Source: Reclinomonas americana ATCC 50394
Taxonomy: Eukaryota; Jakobida; Jakobea; Jakobida
Assembly: GCA_048213135.1 (NCBI GenBank)
Contig: PS015084.1
Coordinates: 27,223-48,260, forward strand
Direction: 5' to 3'
DNA: 21,038 bases
Shown here: positions 1 to 9,733 of the stretch, piece by piece
Layout of the letters: the number at the start of each line of letters is the position of its first letter
Numbering within the stretch: position 1 is the first letter of the stretch
Notes under the pieces: model-generated
The model's database searches: none
What the model was told of the DNA's origin: nothing
Seen by the model: the letters and a program-made list of their open reading frames with translations, nothing else
Made by a program: the position numbers and the translations under genes

Positions 1-252
1 TTCTCTCTCTCTCTCTGTTGTCCTTTACCTTGCCCCTCTCTCTGTCTCTCTCTCTTTCTCTTTCTCTCTCTATCTCTTTCTCTCTCTCTTTCTCTCACTC
101 TTTATCTCTCTCTTTCTCTCGCACTTTTCTCGCTGTCTTTCTTTTTAATCCGTTGCTCATTGCCCTTGCCTTTCCCCTCCTCCTCTCTCTCTCTCTCTTT
201 TGTCCTTCACTTTCACCCTGCGCCTCCCTCGCCTCACTCCTCCTCTCGCCAG
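1..252. repeat. CT-rich low-complexity tract (probable intron of the plus-strand gene)
   Basis: Almost pure C/T with short CTCTCT and TTTCTC runs, ending in a pyrimidine tract and a CGCCAG acceptor at 247-252. No codon-like structure is visible. It is best read as the sense strand of a long repeat-bearing intron upstream of the exon that starts at 253. Confidence 0.6.
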
Positions 253-558
253 ACTGCATACATCACCGACAACTGCGCGAGGCGATGAATTATCGACCAC
301 CGAGCTGCAGCGACTGCGTGCAGAGTTGCGATTTGAGTGTGTGCTCTGTCCTCCCCTCCTCCCATTCCTCGCTGACAGTCTTCTCTCTGCATTCAGGCTG
401 CTGCTGTCCGTGCTGCAGCATCGCAAGAGTGCGTCCCTTCTCATCCATTTCATCCTTTGAGATTCGCTGCTGACCTTCACCACTCCACCTCGCAGATTGG
501 CATCGAAGTGCGGCAGCACTGCTATGGGGGACCCCGCAATCAGCTGTGCAAATACTAA
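253..558 (+). CDS. 3' end of an unrecognised plus-strand gene
   Basis: Three exon-like pieces are visible. The piece at 253-336 reads as a helical segment containing ELQRLRAELRFE, after a CGCCAG acceptor and before a GTGTGTG donor. The piece at 397-428 (after ATTCAG) can read LLLSVLQHRK. A terminal piece at 496-558 (after CTCGCAG) reads IGIEVRQHCYGGPRNQLCKY and then TAA. The first two join in phase. The second to third join does not work in that frame: the strong GTGCGT donor at 429 gives phase 1, while the terminal exon needs phase 0. A Cys-rich alternative frame of the middle exon, or a donor at 410, would restore phase. The C-terminal peptide looks genuine, but I do not recognise the family. 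The gene is open at the left window edge, and its stop is 28 bp from the stop of the converging minus gene. Confidence 0.45.
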
Positions 559-586
559 ACAGCGGAGCTATTCATTTTTTAATTCG

Positions 587-3500
587 CTATGTGGTCCTGT
601 CGTACATTTCCTCCAGTTGTCGCTGCGCACGCGTGGGCAAGGATCTGTCAGTGAGAGAGGTGGAGAGAGGCGGACGGAGACGGCATAACACACACGCACA
701 CACACACACACAGAGAGAGAGAGAAAGAAAGGGAGAGAGAGAGAGACGGACATACACGCGCAGACGGAGACGGCATACACATACACGCCACACATACACA
801 CAGACAGAGTCGACGCAAATGTACACATAGACAGAGTCGGCAAACATGCAAACAAAGACGTACACACGCAGACGGAGCCGGCAAGAAAGACACCACTACG
901 TACACCTCCCCTTCCCCCGTCTGCCCCTCCCCTCTTGCCCCTTTCCCCCCTATGCCCCTCTCCCCTTCACCCCACAAACCTTGACCTCATAATACGACAC
1001 CTCCGGCACGCGAGGCGCCGTGGGCGAGTAATCCGACAGCGGCGGCAACTTGACAGCACTGTCGAACCCGTACGAGTAGAGAAGCGATTCGAGTTTCGTG
1101 CGACGAGACACGGCTGTGCGGAGGAGGCGCCATGTCAGTGGTGCACCAATGAATTCTGCGGCAAGCAACAAAGCCAACCTTCGACCTCTTTCGGCGACCG
1201 TGCCGATCCGCCAGCGGCAGCGGTGCCCTTGGCCATGCGCGGACTGGTTCTCCTTGGCGTGAGTGTGGTGATGGTCCTCGGTGAGCCCGCCGGCGAACCA
1301 GCTGCGGCGGCAGTGGCTGTGCGTGACTGATGAGCATCGCATGAACAGCAGGAGAGATGTTTCGTTGCACACACAAACCGAGGACTTCCTGGAGCGACCG
1401 TCGTGGCGTGGGCGAGGTGAGTGGCGCACCGCCATCATCCACAGACACGGTGAGCACCGACGGAATGGGGCGTCGGAACGGTCTGGCAGCGTTGCGCTTG
1501 GACGAGGGTGGTCGTGGGGCTGGTGCGCAAACAAAGAGTGAGTGCACATCACAGCATATCACAGGCACACACAAACACACCTTGCTTGTCACGCGGTGTA
1601 TCGCCATCTTCACCGGTCGCCTCAGCAAACGCAGTTCGCAGCTTGTTGACCAACGAGCGATATCTCGCGCTGCATTCACATTCTGTCAGCAAGTCACTAG
1701 TGAGGCACGAGCGAGCGCAGACGCAACTCTTGCCGCCGACGACTGCGCTCGGCGGCAGCCTCGCGTGGCGACAGCTGCGGTGGAAGCTCCGGCGGCGGTT
1801 GCGCGGTTGACTGGTAGTTCTCAAACACGGTGACGGTGGACATGAGGTCCGTTTTCGCCGTGCCCTCCAGCACGCCACTCGCCGGATGCTTGATCACCGC
1901 CGGTGGCGACGAAGGTGGTCGCAAGAAGCCGGCAAACATGGCGGCGGACGGCGGGCGCACAGCGGAGGAGGGGCGGGCGGGGAATGGAGCGACTACGGAG
2001 GCAGGTGAGGAATGAGTGGTTCCAAATCTCTTCATGAGTCAAGTCTGGGACGCAACACATGGAGTGCGGCGATTCCATTCCACTGCCAGCGGCACTCGGT
2101 GGTCGTGGCGACGAGGCTCTGTGAATAAAGGGGTCAGCTGGCATGCAAAACGGAACCTGCATTGTCAGAACACACACCGTCGAGAACCCTGGGCTGGCGT
2201 GCTGACTCGCGATGTCGGCAGGCCCTCCATGACATATTCGATCACTCCGACAAGTGTGCGCTTCTTCTCCTCGGGTGGTTGCTGTGTGTACGCGATTAGT
2301 CAACATCCATCCTGTGAAGTGATCCCGGTCACACGAAAGAGTACCTGCATGAATCGGTCGTCGAGAAGAGGCAGGCTGGCGTGCACGCGGTCGATTTGGT
2401 CGCGTGAGAGAGACACCGGGCCACCGCGCATTTGCTGCTCACACGTGCGGTCAGCAGGGAGAAGGGCGCAAATCACAGCTGGCAGGCATGAACACACACC
2501 GACATGGCAATTGGTGATCCCAAGGCCGCGGCTGACTCCATCGACATTGTTTGGTGCTCCAGTGGTGGCTCCGACAAGGCGGCTGCACGCAGGCGAGAAA
2601 AGGAGTAGGCAAATAAGCGCGACAATAGAGAGGAGGAAGGAGAGGTGCAAACGGAAGACAAAAGAGAATGAGCGCAGACAATGAAGATGGAGACGAACGA
2701 ACAGGCAGGGGAAAAGAGGGAGAAGAGAGCACGATACACTGACGGTGCAAACAGAACGAAAAGAGAAAATGGGCGCAGCCACGGAGGAGAGCGAAAAATG
2801 AGCGCAGGCAGGGAACGAGGAGGAGTATGGGAGAGGTGCAATCAGAAGGCAAAAGGGAGAAGCGCGCGTGTGTGAGAGAGTGAAAGCGGAAACATGCGAC
2901 GAGTCAATCTCACGAGCGACACTTGAAGCACTGGAAACTACAAAGATTGAGAATGTGCCTCCTTATGGTGTTTAGAAAGAGAACGCTGTTCACACAGGCC
3001 CAAGTGATACCAACTGGAATGCGACTCTTCAAGTTGGTCCACACGAGACGAAGAGACAGAAAGAAAGCAGCCAATCTCACAAGCGAGATGAACAATAGAA
3101 GACACTGTTGACAGCGACGCTGTGCCTCCTCATCAAAGATACGCACTTGGAATGCGGTTCTTCAAGTTGGTCCACACAATCACGTGCTCCAGCAGCATTT
3201 GCATGTTGCGAGATCGTGTCGCCACCAGCAGTGCCTTGCGCTCTGCCAGAACCTGGATTTGCGAAACATCAGGGCGGGTGGAAGGAGGTGATGTGCAACT
3301 ACAAGCAACGGCGCCCCACCTTGCGGAAGGCGTGCAACTTGGCATTGACGAGAGCAGCCGCTCGCGACTTGTCGTCGTCATCCAAGTGCTCATTGTCATG
3401 GTTGATGTTGGCAATCATGACCAGGTATCGCGCGCACGTCGTAAAGTAGCCCCATCTCTCACGCGCCAGTTCCTGCGGTGCGCCGATGAGATTAGGGGCA

Positions 3501-3754
3501 CAGATTGGTATCTGCCAACCAAGCGACGCACCTTGCAGATGCGACCCTCCTGACCCAGCAGCATGGTGAGTTCCTGTCGCACCAGATCGACAGGAGGTGC
3601 CTCGGTCGCCGGTGCAAAGTATGGCTGCGTTTTGGGGGATGTGAGGAAGGGCGAAAGACAAGAGCACTGGATGAGCGTGGCATGGAACCTTGATGACAAG
3701 TGGATCGCCGGGATACAGCGATTCGTCTTTTTGGAAGTGTTCCCGACCGGGGGA
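587..3754 (-). CDS. Unrecognised 13-exon protein, helical N-terminal half and Ser/Pro-rich C-terminal half
   Basis: Exons in sense order: 3754-3689, 3624-3532, 3472-3320, 3252-3147, 2478-2345, 2281-2178, 2118-2084, 1992-1728, 1669-1581, 1519-1379, 1316-1179, 1113-980 and 622-587. All phases agree and they sum to 1494 nt (497 codons plus TAG). The 2084 end and the last intron are the least certain. The first ~220 residues are mostly helical, with stretches such as ELARERWGYFTTCARYLVMI and MLLEHVIVWTNLKNRIP. Residues from about 220 on are rich in Ser, Pro, Arg and Ala (e.g. SPRTITTLTPRRTSPR), which suggests a disordered, basic, possibly phosphorylated tail. The end is RQLEEMYDRTT. There is no signal peptide or membrane segment. 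The first visible exon has no ATG, so the start lies upstream, somewhere in the purine-rich sense strand of 3755-4547. I do not recognise the family. Its exons are far less repetitive than its long introns, supporting a real gene. Confidence 0.7.
623..979. repeat. CA/GA microsatellite tract in the last intron of the 587-3754 gene
   Basis: The plus strand reads ACACAC, then GAGAGA, then degenerate units around ACGCGCAGACGGAGACGGCA (near 752-775, again near 860-885), then a C-rich stretch at 900-970. In the sense direction of the host gene much of it is CT/GT-rich. Inferred donor GTTTGTG (979 downward) and acceptor GCGCAG (625-623). Confidence 0.6.
2900..3180. repeat. Direct duplication containing half an exon
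   Basis: The segments 2900-3044 and 3069-3176 align: both start with AGT/CCAATCTCAC-A/G-AGCGA, share GTGCCTCCT-ATG/CATC, and end in TTCAAGTTGGTCCACAC. The left copy has about 36 extra bases. The right copy covers the 3' part of the exon at 3252-3147 (peptide VWTNLKNRIP); the left copy lies in the following intron and still reads VWTNLKSRIP. The GTGCGT donor of the real exon is changed to GTTGGT in the copy. Confidence 0.75.
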
Positions 3755-3869
3755 CTGCGAGGGGCGGAGAAATGAGAGAGTGTAAAGAGGAGGAGAGATC
3801 TCTCGGCCGCAGGCTCTGCCTCTATCTCTCTCCTCCGACCTCCTGCCTTCTTATCCCTCTCCATCCGTC

Positions 3870-4560
3870 ATCCTTTTGACCTCGCTCTCCCTCTCTCTCT
3901 CTCTTTTGCTCTTCACTCAGCCTATGTTCCTCCCTCACATCCTCCATTCCTTGCATTCCACCCTTTCCCTTCAATCTCCCTCTCCCTGTTGCTCTTCTTC
4001 CTCTCCTACTGCTCATCACTCACACCTCCACCCCTCTGATCCTCCCTCACAGCTCCACCCCTCGCAGCCCTCAACCCCCTCTCTCTTCTTCGCTCTCCTC
4101 CTCTCTCTGACCTTCTTATCCCTCTCCATTCGTCATGCTTTGCCCTCGCTCTCCCTCTCTCCTTTTCTCTCTCTCACACACACCTCCTCGCTCTCGTCCT
4201 CCCTCCCTCGTGCGTTTTGCCCTCCCTCTCCATCAGTTCCCTTCCTCACACCCTCCATTCCTCGCAGTCACCCCCTTTCCCTTCAATCCCCCTCTCCCCT
4301 CCCTCTCCCTCTCCCTCTCTCTTTTGCTCTTCTCTCCCTATGTTCCTCCATCTTCCTCTCCCTCTACCTTCCCTCTCTCTCTCCCCTTCCCCTTCCCTGT
4401 TGCTCTTCTTCCTCTCCTACTGCTCCTCCCTCACACCTCCACACCTCGCAGTCCCCCTTTCCCTTCAATCTCCTCTCCCCCTCCCTCCCTCTCCCTTCCC
4501 CTGTCTCTCCCTCACACCCTCCATTCCTCGCAGCGCCCCCCTTTCCCTTAAATCTCCCTC
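3870..4560. repeat. Degenerate tandem repeat of pyrimidine-rich units (about 410 bp, with shorter sub-units)
   Basis: CT-rich plus strand. A block beginning CTCTTTTGCTCTTC recurs near 3902 and 4319. CCCTGTTGCTCTTCTTCCTC recurs near 3984 and 4395. A sub-unit CTCCATTCCTCGCAG followed by CCCTTTCCCTTCAATC occurs, with variation, near 3946, 4253, 4439 and 4521. The last copy runs into the 3' end of the minus-strand zinc-finger/coiled-coil gene. The array fills the space between that gene and the first visible exon of the 587-3754 gene, so the promoter and first exon of the latter should lie within it or just beside it. Confidence 0.7.
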
Positions 4561-6161
4561 AAGACCTTTGCACGCGGTGTCGGCGACCGCGATGGCGGCT
4601 CGGGATCAGGGTCAGCCTCCGGCAGCTTGACTTTGATCTTCTTCGCTTTGGCCTTTTCTGGCGGTGGTGTGGGTGGCGACGGCGGTGTGGGTGGTCTTGA
4701 GGGTTGTGCGGGCACGTTGAGACCGGCCAGCTGCGCCACGATCAAGATGAGTTGTAGCGGCGACCAAAGTCTGGCGAGAGAGCACAAACCTCGTTCTTGA
4801 GTTGCGCAATGCGCGACTCCAGCTCAAACACCTCGCGCTGCTTGTCCTGCCGCTCCTGCTCCATGCGTTGCAGCAGCGCATCGGAGCGCGTGAGTTGGTC
4901 GCTGCAGTCGCCGCTGCGCAAGGGAGGAAGTGGAGGTGAGTGGGAGCGGTGCACACACGTTCTACACTCTGATCGCGACGCACACAAACTGCTTGAGGAG
5001 TTTTTCGTACGCCTTCTTGGTTCGATCCTGTAGTGTGCGCATGTAGAGAGTGAGCCGCGCGAAAAAACCATCCATAAGCACTCGAAAGGACTCACCAGCT
5101 CGCCCTTGATGGACTCGCACTCGGGGAACATGCGCTTAAGTTCGCCCTGAATGCGGTCGCGCTCCTTGGTGAGGGTGGAGATTCTGAGTTGCAGCCCACG
5201 GAACTCAATCTGCAGCGGCTCCAGGTCGCTGGCGGTGATGCTGGCCAGTTTCATCGCATTCATCTGGTGGTCACAATCAGTGAAAGTGTGTCACAGACTC
5301 TAAACACACACACACACGAAATAAAGCGAGAGAAAGAAAGGCAGAAGAGACAGAGACACAGAAAATGGAATAAGATGGAACAGAGAGAGAGAAGGGGTCA
5401 GAAAAAGGCGTTGGAGGGACGCAGACCTGATCGCGTAGCTGACGATTCTCATATCTCCACTCCTGCTCCCGCCGCTTCCACATGTCGATCAGCGTCGCCT
5501 CATCGGCCACCTTCTTGTTGAATTTGACCTGCCACAGCTCGACCTGCTGCTTCAGCGCGACGACTTGATCCACCAGCTTGAAGACGAGCGGAAAGTCTTG
5601 CGGTGTGTGCTCACTGAGGTGGCTCGGCAGCGCCTCGACCACATGCGACGACGAGGCCAGCTCCAAAATCTGTCCGCGCTTGTCGACGTGGGTGGAGAGG
5701 AAGGAGCCGAGGCCGCTGAGTGCCTCGTCGAGTTCCTCCTGTGCCTTTTTCGCCCCGCCGTCGTCGTCCTCGTCGTCCTCGTCGGTGGTCAGAGGCCGCT
5801 CGGACAGGCGCAGTGGGTAGCGCGGTTTGACGGCCGGACGAGGTGGGCTGGAGCGCTGCTCGGCGTCTTTCAGGAATCTCTCTAGTTCGCGTTGGGAGCT
5901 CTGTGGGGGAGAGGAGGGGGTTACAAAGGGGAAAGGGGGAGGGGGGAGGAGGAGGAGGGGGAGGAGGGAAGGTTTACCTTGCGAACTTCCTGTTGTTGCA
6001 CGAGCTCCTCTTTCAGGCGGTAGACGGCTTGGATGGCCAGGTTGGCGTCCTCCTCGTGCGTTTCCTACAAGGGGGAAGGAGAATTATGAAAAGGGAGAGC
6101 AAAAAGGGGGAAGAAAATGAAGAACAGTGGGGACATAAGTGCCAAAGCGGAAACTGAGGGA

Positions 6162-6197
<36 letters not shown>

Positions 6198-7128
6198 GAG
6201 GAGAGAGGAGGAGNNNNNNNNNNNNNNNNNNNNNNNNNNNNNNNNNNNNNNNNNNNNNNNNNNNNNNNNNNNNNNNNNNNNNNNNNNNNNNNNNNNNNNN
6301 NNNNNNNNNNNNNNNNNNNNNNNNNNNNNNNNNNNNNNNNNNNNNNNNNNNNNNNNNNNNNNNNNNNNNNNNNNNNNNNNNNNNNNNNNNNNNNNNNNNN
6401 NNNNNNNNNNNNNNNNNNNNNNNNNNNNNNNNNNNNNNNNNNNNNNNNNNNNNNNNNNNNNNNNNNNNNNNNNNNNNNNNNNNNNNNNNNNNNNNNNNNN
6501 NNNNNNNNNNNNNNNNNNNNNNNNNNNNNNNNNNNNNNNNNNNNNNNNNNNNNNNNNNNNNNNNNNNNNNNNNNNNNNNNNNNNNNNNNNNNNNNNNNNN
6601 NNNNNNNNNNNNNNNNNNNNNNNNNNNNNNNNNNNNNNNNNNNNNNNNNNNNNNNNNNNNNNNNNNNNNNNNNNNNNNNNNNNNNNNNNNNNNNNNNNNN
6701 NNNNNNNNNNNNNNNNNNNNNNNNNNNNNNNNNNNNNNNNNNNNNNNNNNNNNNNNNNNNNNNNNNNNNNNNNNNNNNNNNNNNNNNNNNNNNNNNNNNN
6801 NNNNNNNNNNNNNNNNNNNNNNNNNNNNNNNNNNNNNNNNNNNNNNNNNNNNNNNNNNNNNNNNNNNNNNNNNNNNNNNNNNNNNNNNNNNNNNNNNNNN
6901 NNNNNNNNNNNNNNNNNNNNNNNNNNNNNNNNNNNNNNNNNNNNNNNNNNNNNNNNNNNNNNNNNNNNNNNNNNNNNNNNNNNNNNNNNNNNNNNNNNNN
7001 NNNNNNNNNNNNNNNNNNNNNNNNNNNNNNNNNNNNNNNNNNNNNNNNNNNNNNNNNNNNNNNNNNNNNNNNNNNNNNNNNNNNNNNNNNNNNNNNNNNN
7101 NNNNNNNNNNNNNNNNNNNNNGACGACG

Positions 7129-7175
<47 letters not shown>

Positions 7176-8765
7176 GGGAGTGCACAAGCAGGTACTGTCG
7201 GAGAATAACGAACTGCGAGGCCTGGCAGGGTGAGATCATCTCTCTTTCTTCTTTCTTCCCTCTCCTTCCTTCTCCTTCCCCTCCAACGCAACAATTTCCA
7301 CCAAATCCTCCACCGACACCACCGCCAGCTTCCTCAACAACTCGCACACCTCACTCAGATGCGAGTCAATGGCCAGCTCGCGATGCAGCGGCGAGCAGAA
7401 CTGCACGAGATTGCACTCGTGACACGGAATATCAAAGGCATGCTCGTGCGGAATGAGCTCGTAGCACAGCTCGCACACGCCCTTCATCTCGTACTCTGTG
7501 AGTGCGCGCTCAATCAGCTGACCGCGCTGATCGCTGCGCAGCTGCGAGTACTTGGTGACACCGGCTTTGAGGAAGTCGATGAGGTTGGTGAGGTGCTCCG
7601 AGGCCTGAGAGAAGGGGGAGGAGAAGGGGTGAGTGAGTGAGAGTGAGAGAGTGTGTGAGTGAGTGAGTGAGTGAGTGGGTGGGTGAGTGAGTGAGTGAGT
7701 GAGTGAGTGAGTGAGTGAGTGAGAGGGAGTGAGGGAGTGAGTGAGTGAGTGAGTGAGTGAGGGAGGGAGGGAGTGAGTGAANNNNNNNNNNNNNNNNNNN
7801 NNNNNNNNNNNNNNNNNNNNNNNNNNNNNNNNNNNNNNNNNNNNNNNNNNNNNNNNNNNNNNNNNNNNNNNNNNNNNNNNNNNNNNNNNNNNNNNNNNNN
7901 NNNNNNNNNNNNNNNNNNNNNNNNNNNNNNNNNNNNNNNNNNNNNNNNNNNNNNNNNNNNNNNNNNNNNNNNNNNNNNNNNNNNNNNNNNNNNNNNNNNN
8001 NNNNNNNNNNNNNNNNNNNNNNNNNNNNNNNNNNNNNNNNNNNNNNNNNNNNNNNNNNNNNNNNNNNNNNNNNNNNNNNNNNNNNNNNNNNNNNNNNNNN
8101 NNNNNNNNNNNNNNNNNNNNNNNNNNNNNNNNNNNNNNNNNNNNNNNNNNGAGTGAAGGAGTGAGTGAGTGAATGAGTGAGTGAGTGAGTGAGTGAGTGA
8201 GTGAGTGAGTGAGTGAGTGAGTGAGTGTGTGTGAGTGAGTGAGTGAGTGAGTGAGTGAGTGAGTGAGTGAGTGAGAGAGTGAGTGAAGGAGTGAGTGAGT
8301 GAGTGAGTGAGTGAGTGAGTGTGTGAGTGAAGAGAGTGATCGCCAGTGTTGTGATCATATCAGCGATCCAGTGATTAATGCATGAAGGCGACGGCTTATC
8401 CTCCACCTCTCTCTGTCTCTCACACGCACACACACTCTCACTCACTCACTCTCTCATTCTCTCTCACTCTCTCTCTCTCTTTCTCTCTCTCGCTCACTCA
8501 CTCACTGTCTCTCATTCTTCCTATGCTTCCCTCTCTCTCTCTCTCAACTACTGCACTCATAATCATCCATCGCACTCACTCCCTTCCCTCCTTCCCTCCC
8601 TTCCTCTCTCTCTCTCACCTTTCTCTGCGCCACCGAGAAATACGACTCAATCTGCGCTGAATTGGAGGCGCCACTCTGCGCCTTCACTGCCTCACGCAGC
8701 GCGGCGAGTCGCAGCATGCACACTCGCAGTGCATCGTACACTGCTTGAGGTGCCTCCGACGGCAT
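4548..8765 (-). CDS. MYND-like zinc finger plus coiled-coil protein
   Basis: Exons in sense order: 8765-8619, 7604-7293, 7221-7186, 6064-5978, 5900-5427, 5263-5096, 5027-4990, 4913-4790 (or from 4901) and 4730-4548. All phases agree (1569 nt, 522 aa plus TAA). The ATG at 8765 is preceded in frame by TAG. Residues 93-136 hold C-x2-C-x13-C-x2-C-x5-C-x3-H-x7-H-x4-C, a MYND layout with His replacing one Cys and a longer final spacing. Residues ~145-190 are helical. Residues ~195-350 include an acidic DEDDEDDD patch and long coiled coil, which continues to ~460 (e.g. RMEQERQDKQREVFELESRI). The tail is Pro-rich and Lys-rich (PPTPPSPPTPPP, then KAKAKKIKVK). MYND fingers usually bind Pro-rich peptides or accompany SET domains; no SET domain is seen. 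It is probably a nuclear or cytoskeletal scaffold, by inference only. A 908-base N gap lies inside intron 3; phases are 0/0 across it, so no exon need be missing, but one could be. Confidence 0.75.
6214..7121. other. Assembly gap (908 N)
   Basis: Run of N inside an intron of the minus-strand zinc-finger/coiled-coil gene. It is flanked by CA/GA repeats on the left and by GACGACGAC, CACACA and GA repeats on the right, so the unsequenced stretch is probably repeat. Confidence 0.99.
7628..8336. repeat. GTGA/TGAG tetranucleotide array, interrupted by a gap
   Basis: Nearly uninterrupted GAGT units with occasional GGGA, GTGT or GAGA variants at 7628-7781 and 8151-8336, with 369 N between. In the sense direction of the host gene this reads CTCA and fills intron 1 (8618-7605) of the zinc-finger/coiled-coil gene. 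A few units carry the same single-base variants, as expected from slippage and unequal exchange. Confidence 0.95.
7782..8150. other. Assembly gap (369 N)
   Basis: Gap within the TGAG array; both flanks are the same tetranucleotide repeat. Confidence 0.99.
8397..8618. repeat. CT-rich low complexity at the 5' end of intron 1
   Basis: CTCTCA and CTCTCT runs on the plus strand, hence GA-rich in the sense of the minus-strand host gene. It begins right after the exon 1 donor GTGAGAGAG (8618 downward). It is opposite in strand composition to the TGAG array in the same intron. Confidence 0.8.
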
Positions 8766-9733
8766 CTATCTGAGGGAAAAGAGAATGTGTCCGGAGTCGC
8801 GGGAAATCCGGGACGACGACGACGTTGATGGTTTGTTCTCTCTCTGCTTCGTGAATGGTCGCTGAGAGGAACAGAGAGGGTGTGTGACATACGAGTGACG
8901 ATAGTGTTGGGAAGCGTCGCACAGGAGGAGAGCAGCATGCGCAGTGAACGTCGAGACGTCGATCGCGAGGGGAATTTCTCCTGCTTCTTCAACAGCAACC
9001 AATGCAAGCAACTGTGGTCTATTGCCACCATGTCCAACCACATCCAGAACATCAGCAACACAAACACCAGTCTTGAGGGCCCACGTTTTTGCGGTGAAGA
9101 TCGCTGCGCAGTTCTCGACTCGTTCGCGGATATCGATCCGAGATCTGGAGCGAACACACACACGCACACACACACAAAGAAACCTGCTGCAGCTTCAAGA
9201 TTAGTGCTTGTGTTGATACTTTGGGTATGGTTGGACTTGGTCATCATAACAGCTGTTGCTTGTTTGTTAATTCGAATGAAGCTTCGAACATGCATGCACA
9301 AGCCGGCGCCGACAAGTGCGCGCGATCTTCAACGCATGAAGCGTGGTTGAATAGCCCCTCCGAGACCGTTTGCAGAAGCAGGTGCGTACAGCGTTCATTG
9401 GCGTGCACAGGGACACAGGCTTCGCTTGGTGGATCCGAACTGTACATGTCAAATTGTTCGATATCGAAACCGACAGCCTACGTCGACGTATGCACCTGCG
9501 CTGACCTTGGCAAGTACTGAAAGTACGCACTTCTTCCCAGTGACGCAGTGGAAACGAGGCCAGCAGCGGTCACCTCGAAGTTACAAAGAAATTCGCGATC
9601 TGTGCCAGCAGTTGTCATCGTTGCATTCCACTGCACATACGCATGCGTTCCAACATGCACTCCAGCATCATGTGGCTCACGAGCATCCAACCCGCCCTCA
9701 CAGGACAACTTCATTGCTCATCTCACATGCGCA
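8766..9733. other. Divergent intergenic region between the zinc-finger/coiled-coil gene and the ZNF511-type gene
   Basis: About 970 bp separate the inferred start codons. It should hold both promoters, and perhaps a 5'UTR intron of the minus gene, since TTTTCCCTCAG sits 3-15 bases upstream (in sense) of the ATG at 8765. No convincing TATA box is seen. A CA run lies at 9156-9176. Short open frames exist on both strands, but none has convincing codon structure. The main structure is the inverted repeat listed separately. Confidence 0.6.
8983..9285. repeat. Imperfect inverted repeat, arms ~95-100 bp, loop ~115 bp
   Basis: The right arm (about 9192-9285) matches the reverse complement of the left arm (about 8983-9078). 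Shared elements in the same order are TTCAAGA-T-GTG-TTGTGTTG, GGATGTGGTTGGAC (right arm GGTATGGTTGGAC) and ACAGTTGCTTG (right arm AGCTGTTGCTTG). Many scattered mismatches suggest an old inverted duplication. A transcript through it could fold into a long hairpin. Confidence 0.75.

Noticed and set aside
2016-2684. 222-codon plus-strand frame
   Set aside because: Antisense to three phase-consistent exons of the minus-strand gene, with Arg/Thr/Ser-rich composition typical of shadow frames.
3876-4700. 274-codon plus-strand frame rich in Ser/Pro/Leu
   Set aside because: It is the translation of a CT-rich tandem array and overlaps the well-supported last exon of a minus-strand gene.
7200-7233. Plus-strand peptide VLSENNELRGLAG as a coiled-coil exon
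   Set aside because: The same bases on the minus strand give ASQFVILRQYLL, with a CTGCCAG acceptor, a GTGCAC donor and phase agreement with both neighbouring exons.
7236-7292. In-frame C-terminus GKEKEGEGRKKKER ending the MYND protein at 7236
   Set aside because: The purine-only tail looks like intron. A GTTGCG donor at 7292 and a CTGCCAG acceptor give a 71-nt intron that keeps the frame into helical sequence. Not excluded as an isoform.
6013-7347. Long frames on both strands crossing the 6214-7121 gap
   Set aside because: Most of their length is N; only the short exons at 7604-7293, 7221-7186 and 6064-5978 have coding character.
7628-8336. TGAG array as a telomere or CRISPR-like array
   Set aside because: The unit is a plain tetranucleotide within an intron, with no spacers and no G-rich telomeric hexamer or heptamer.
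9188-9300. Hydrophobic peptide LVLVLILWVWLDLVIITAVA as a membrane protein
   Set aside because: It lies in one arm of the inverted repeat; the other arm gives a shifted similar reading, so the hydrophobicity follows from T/G-rich sequence. No start context or splice support.
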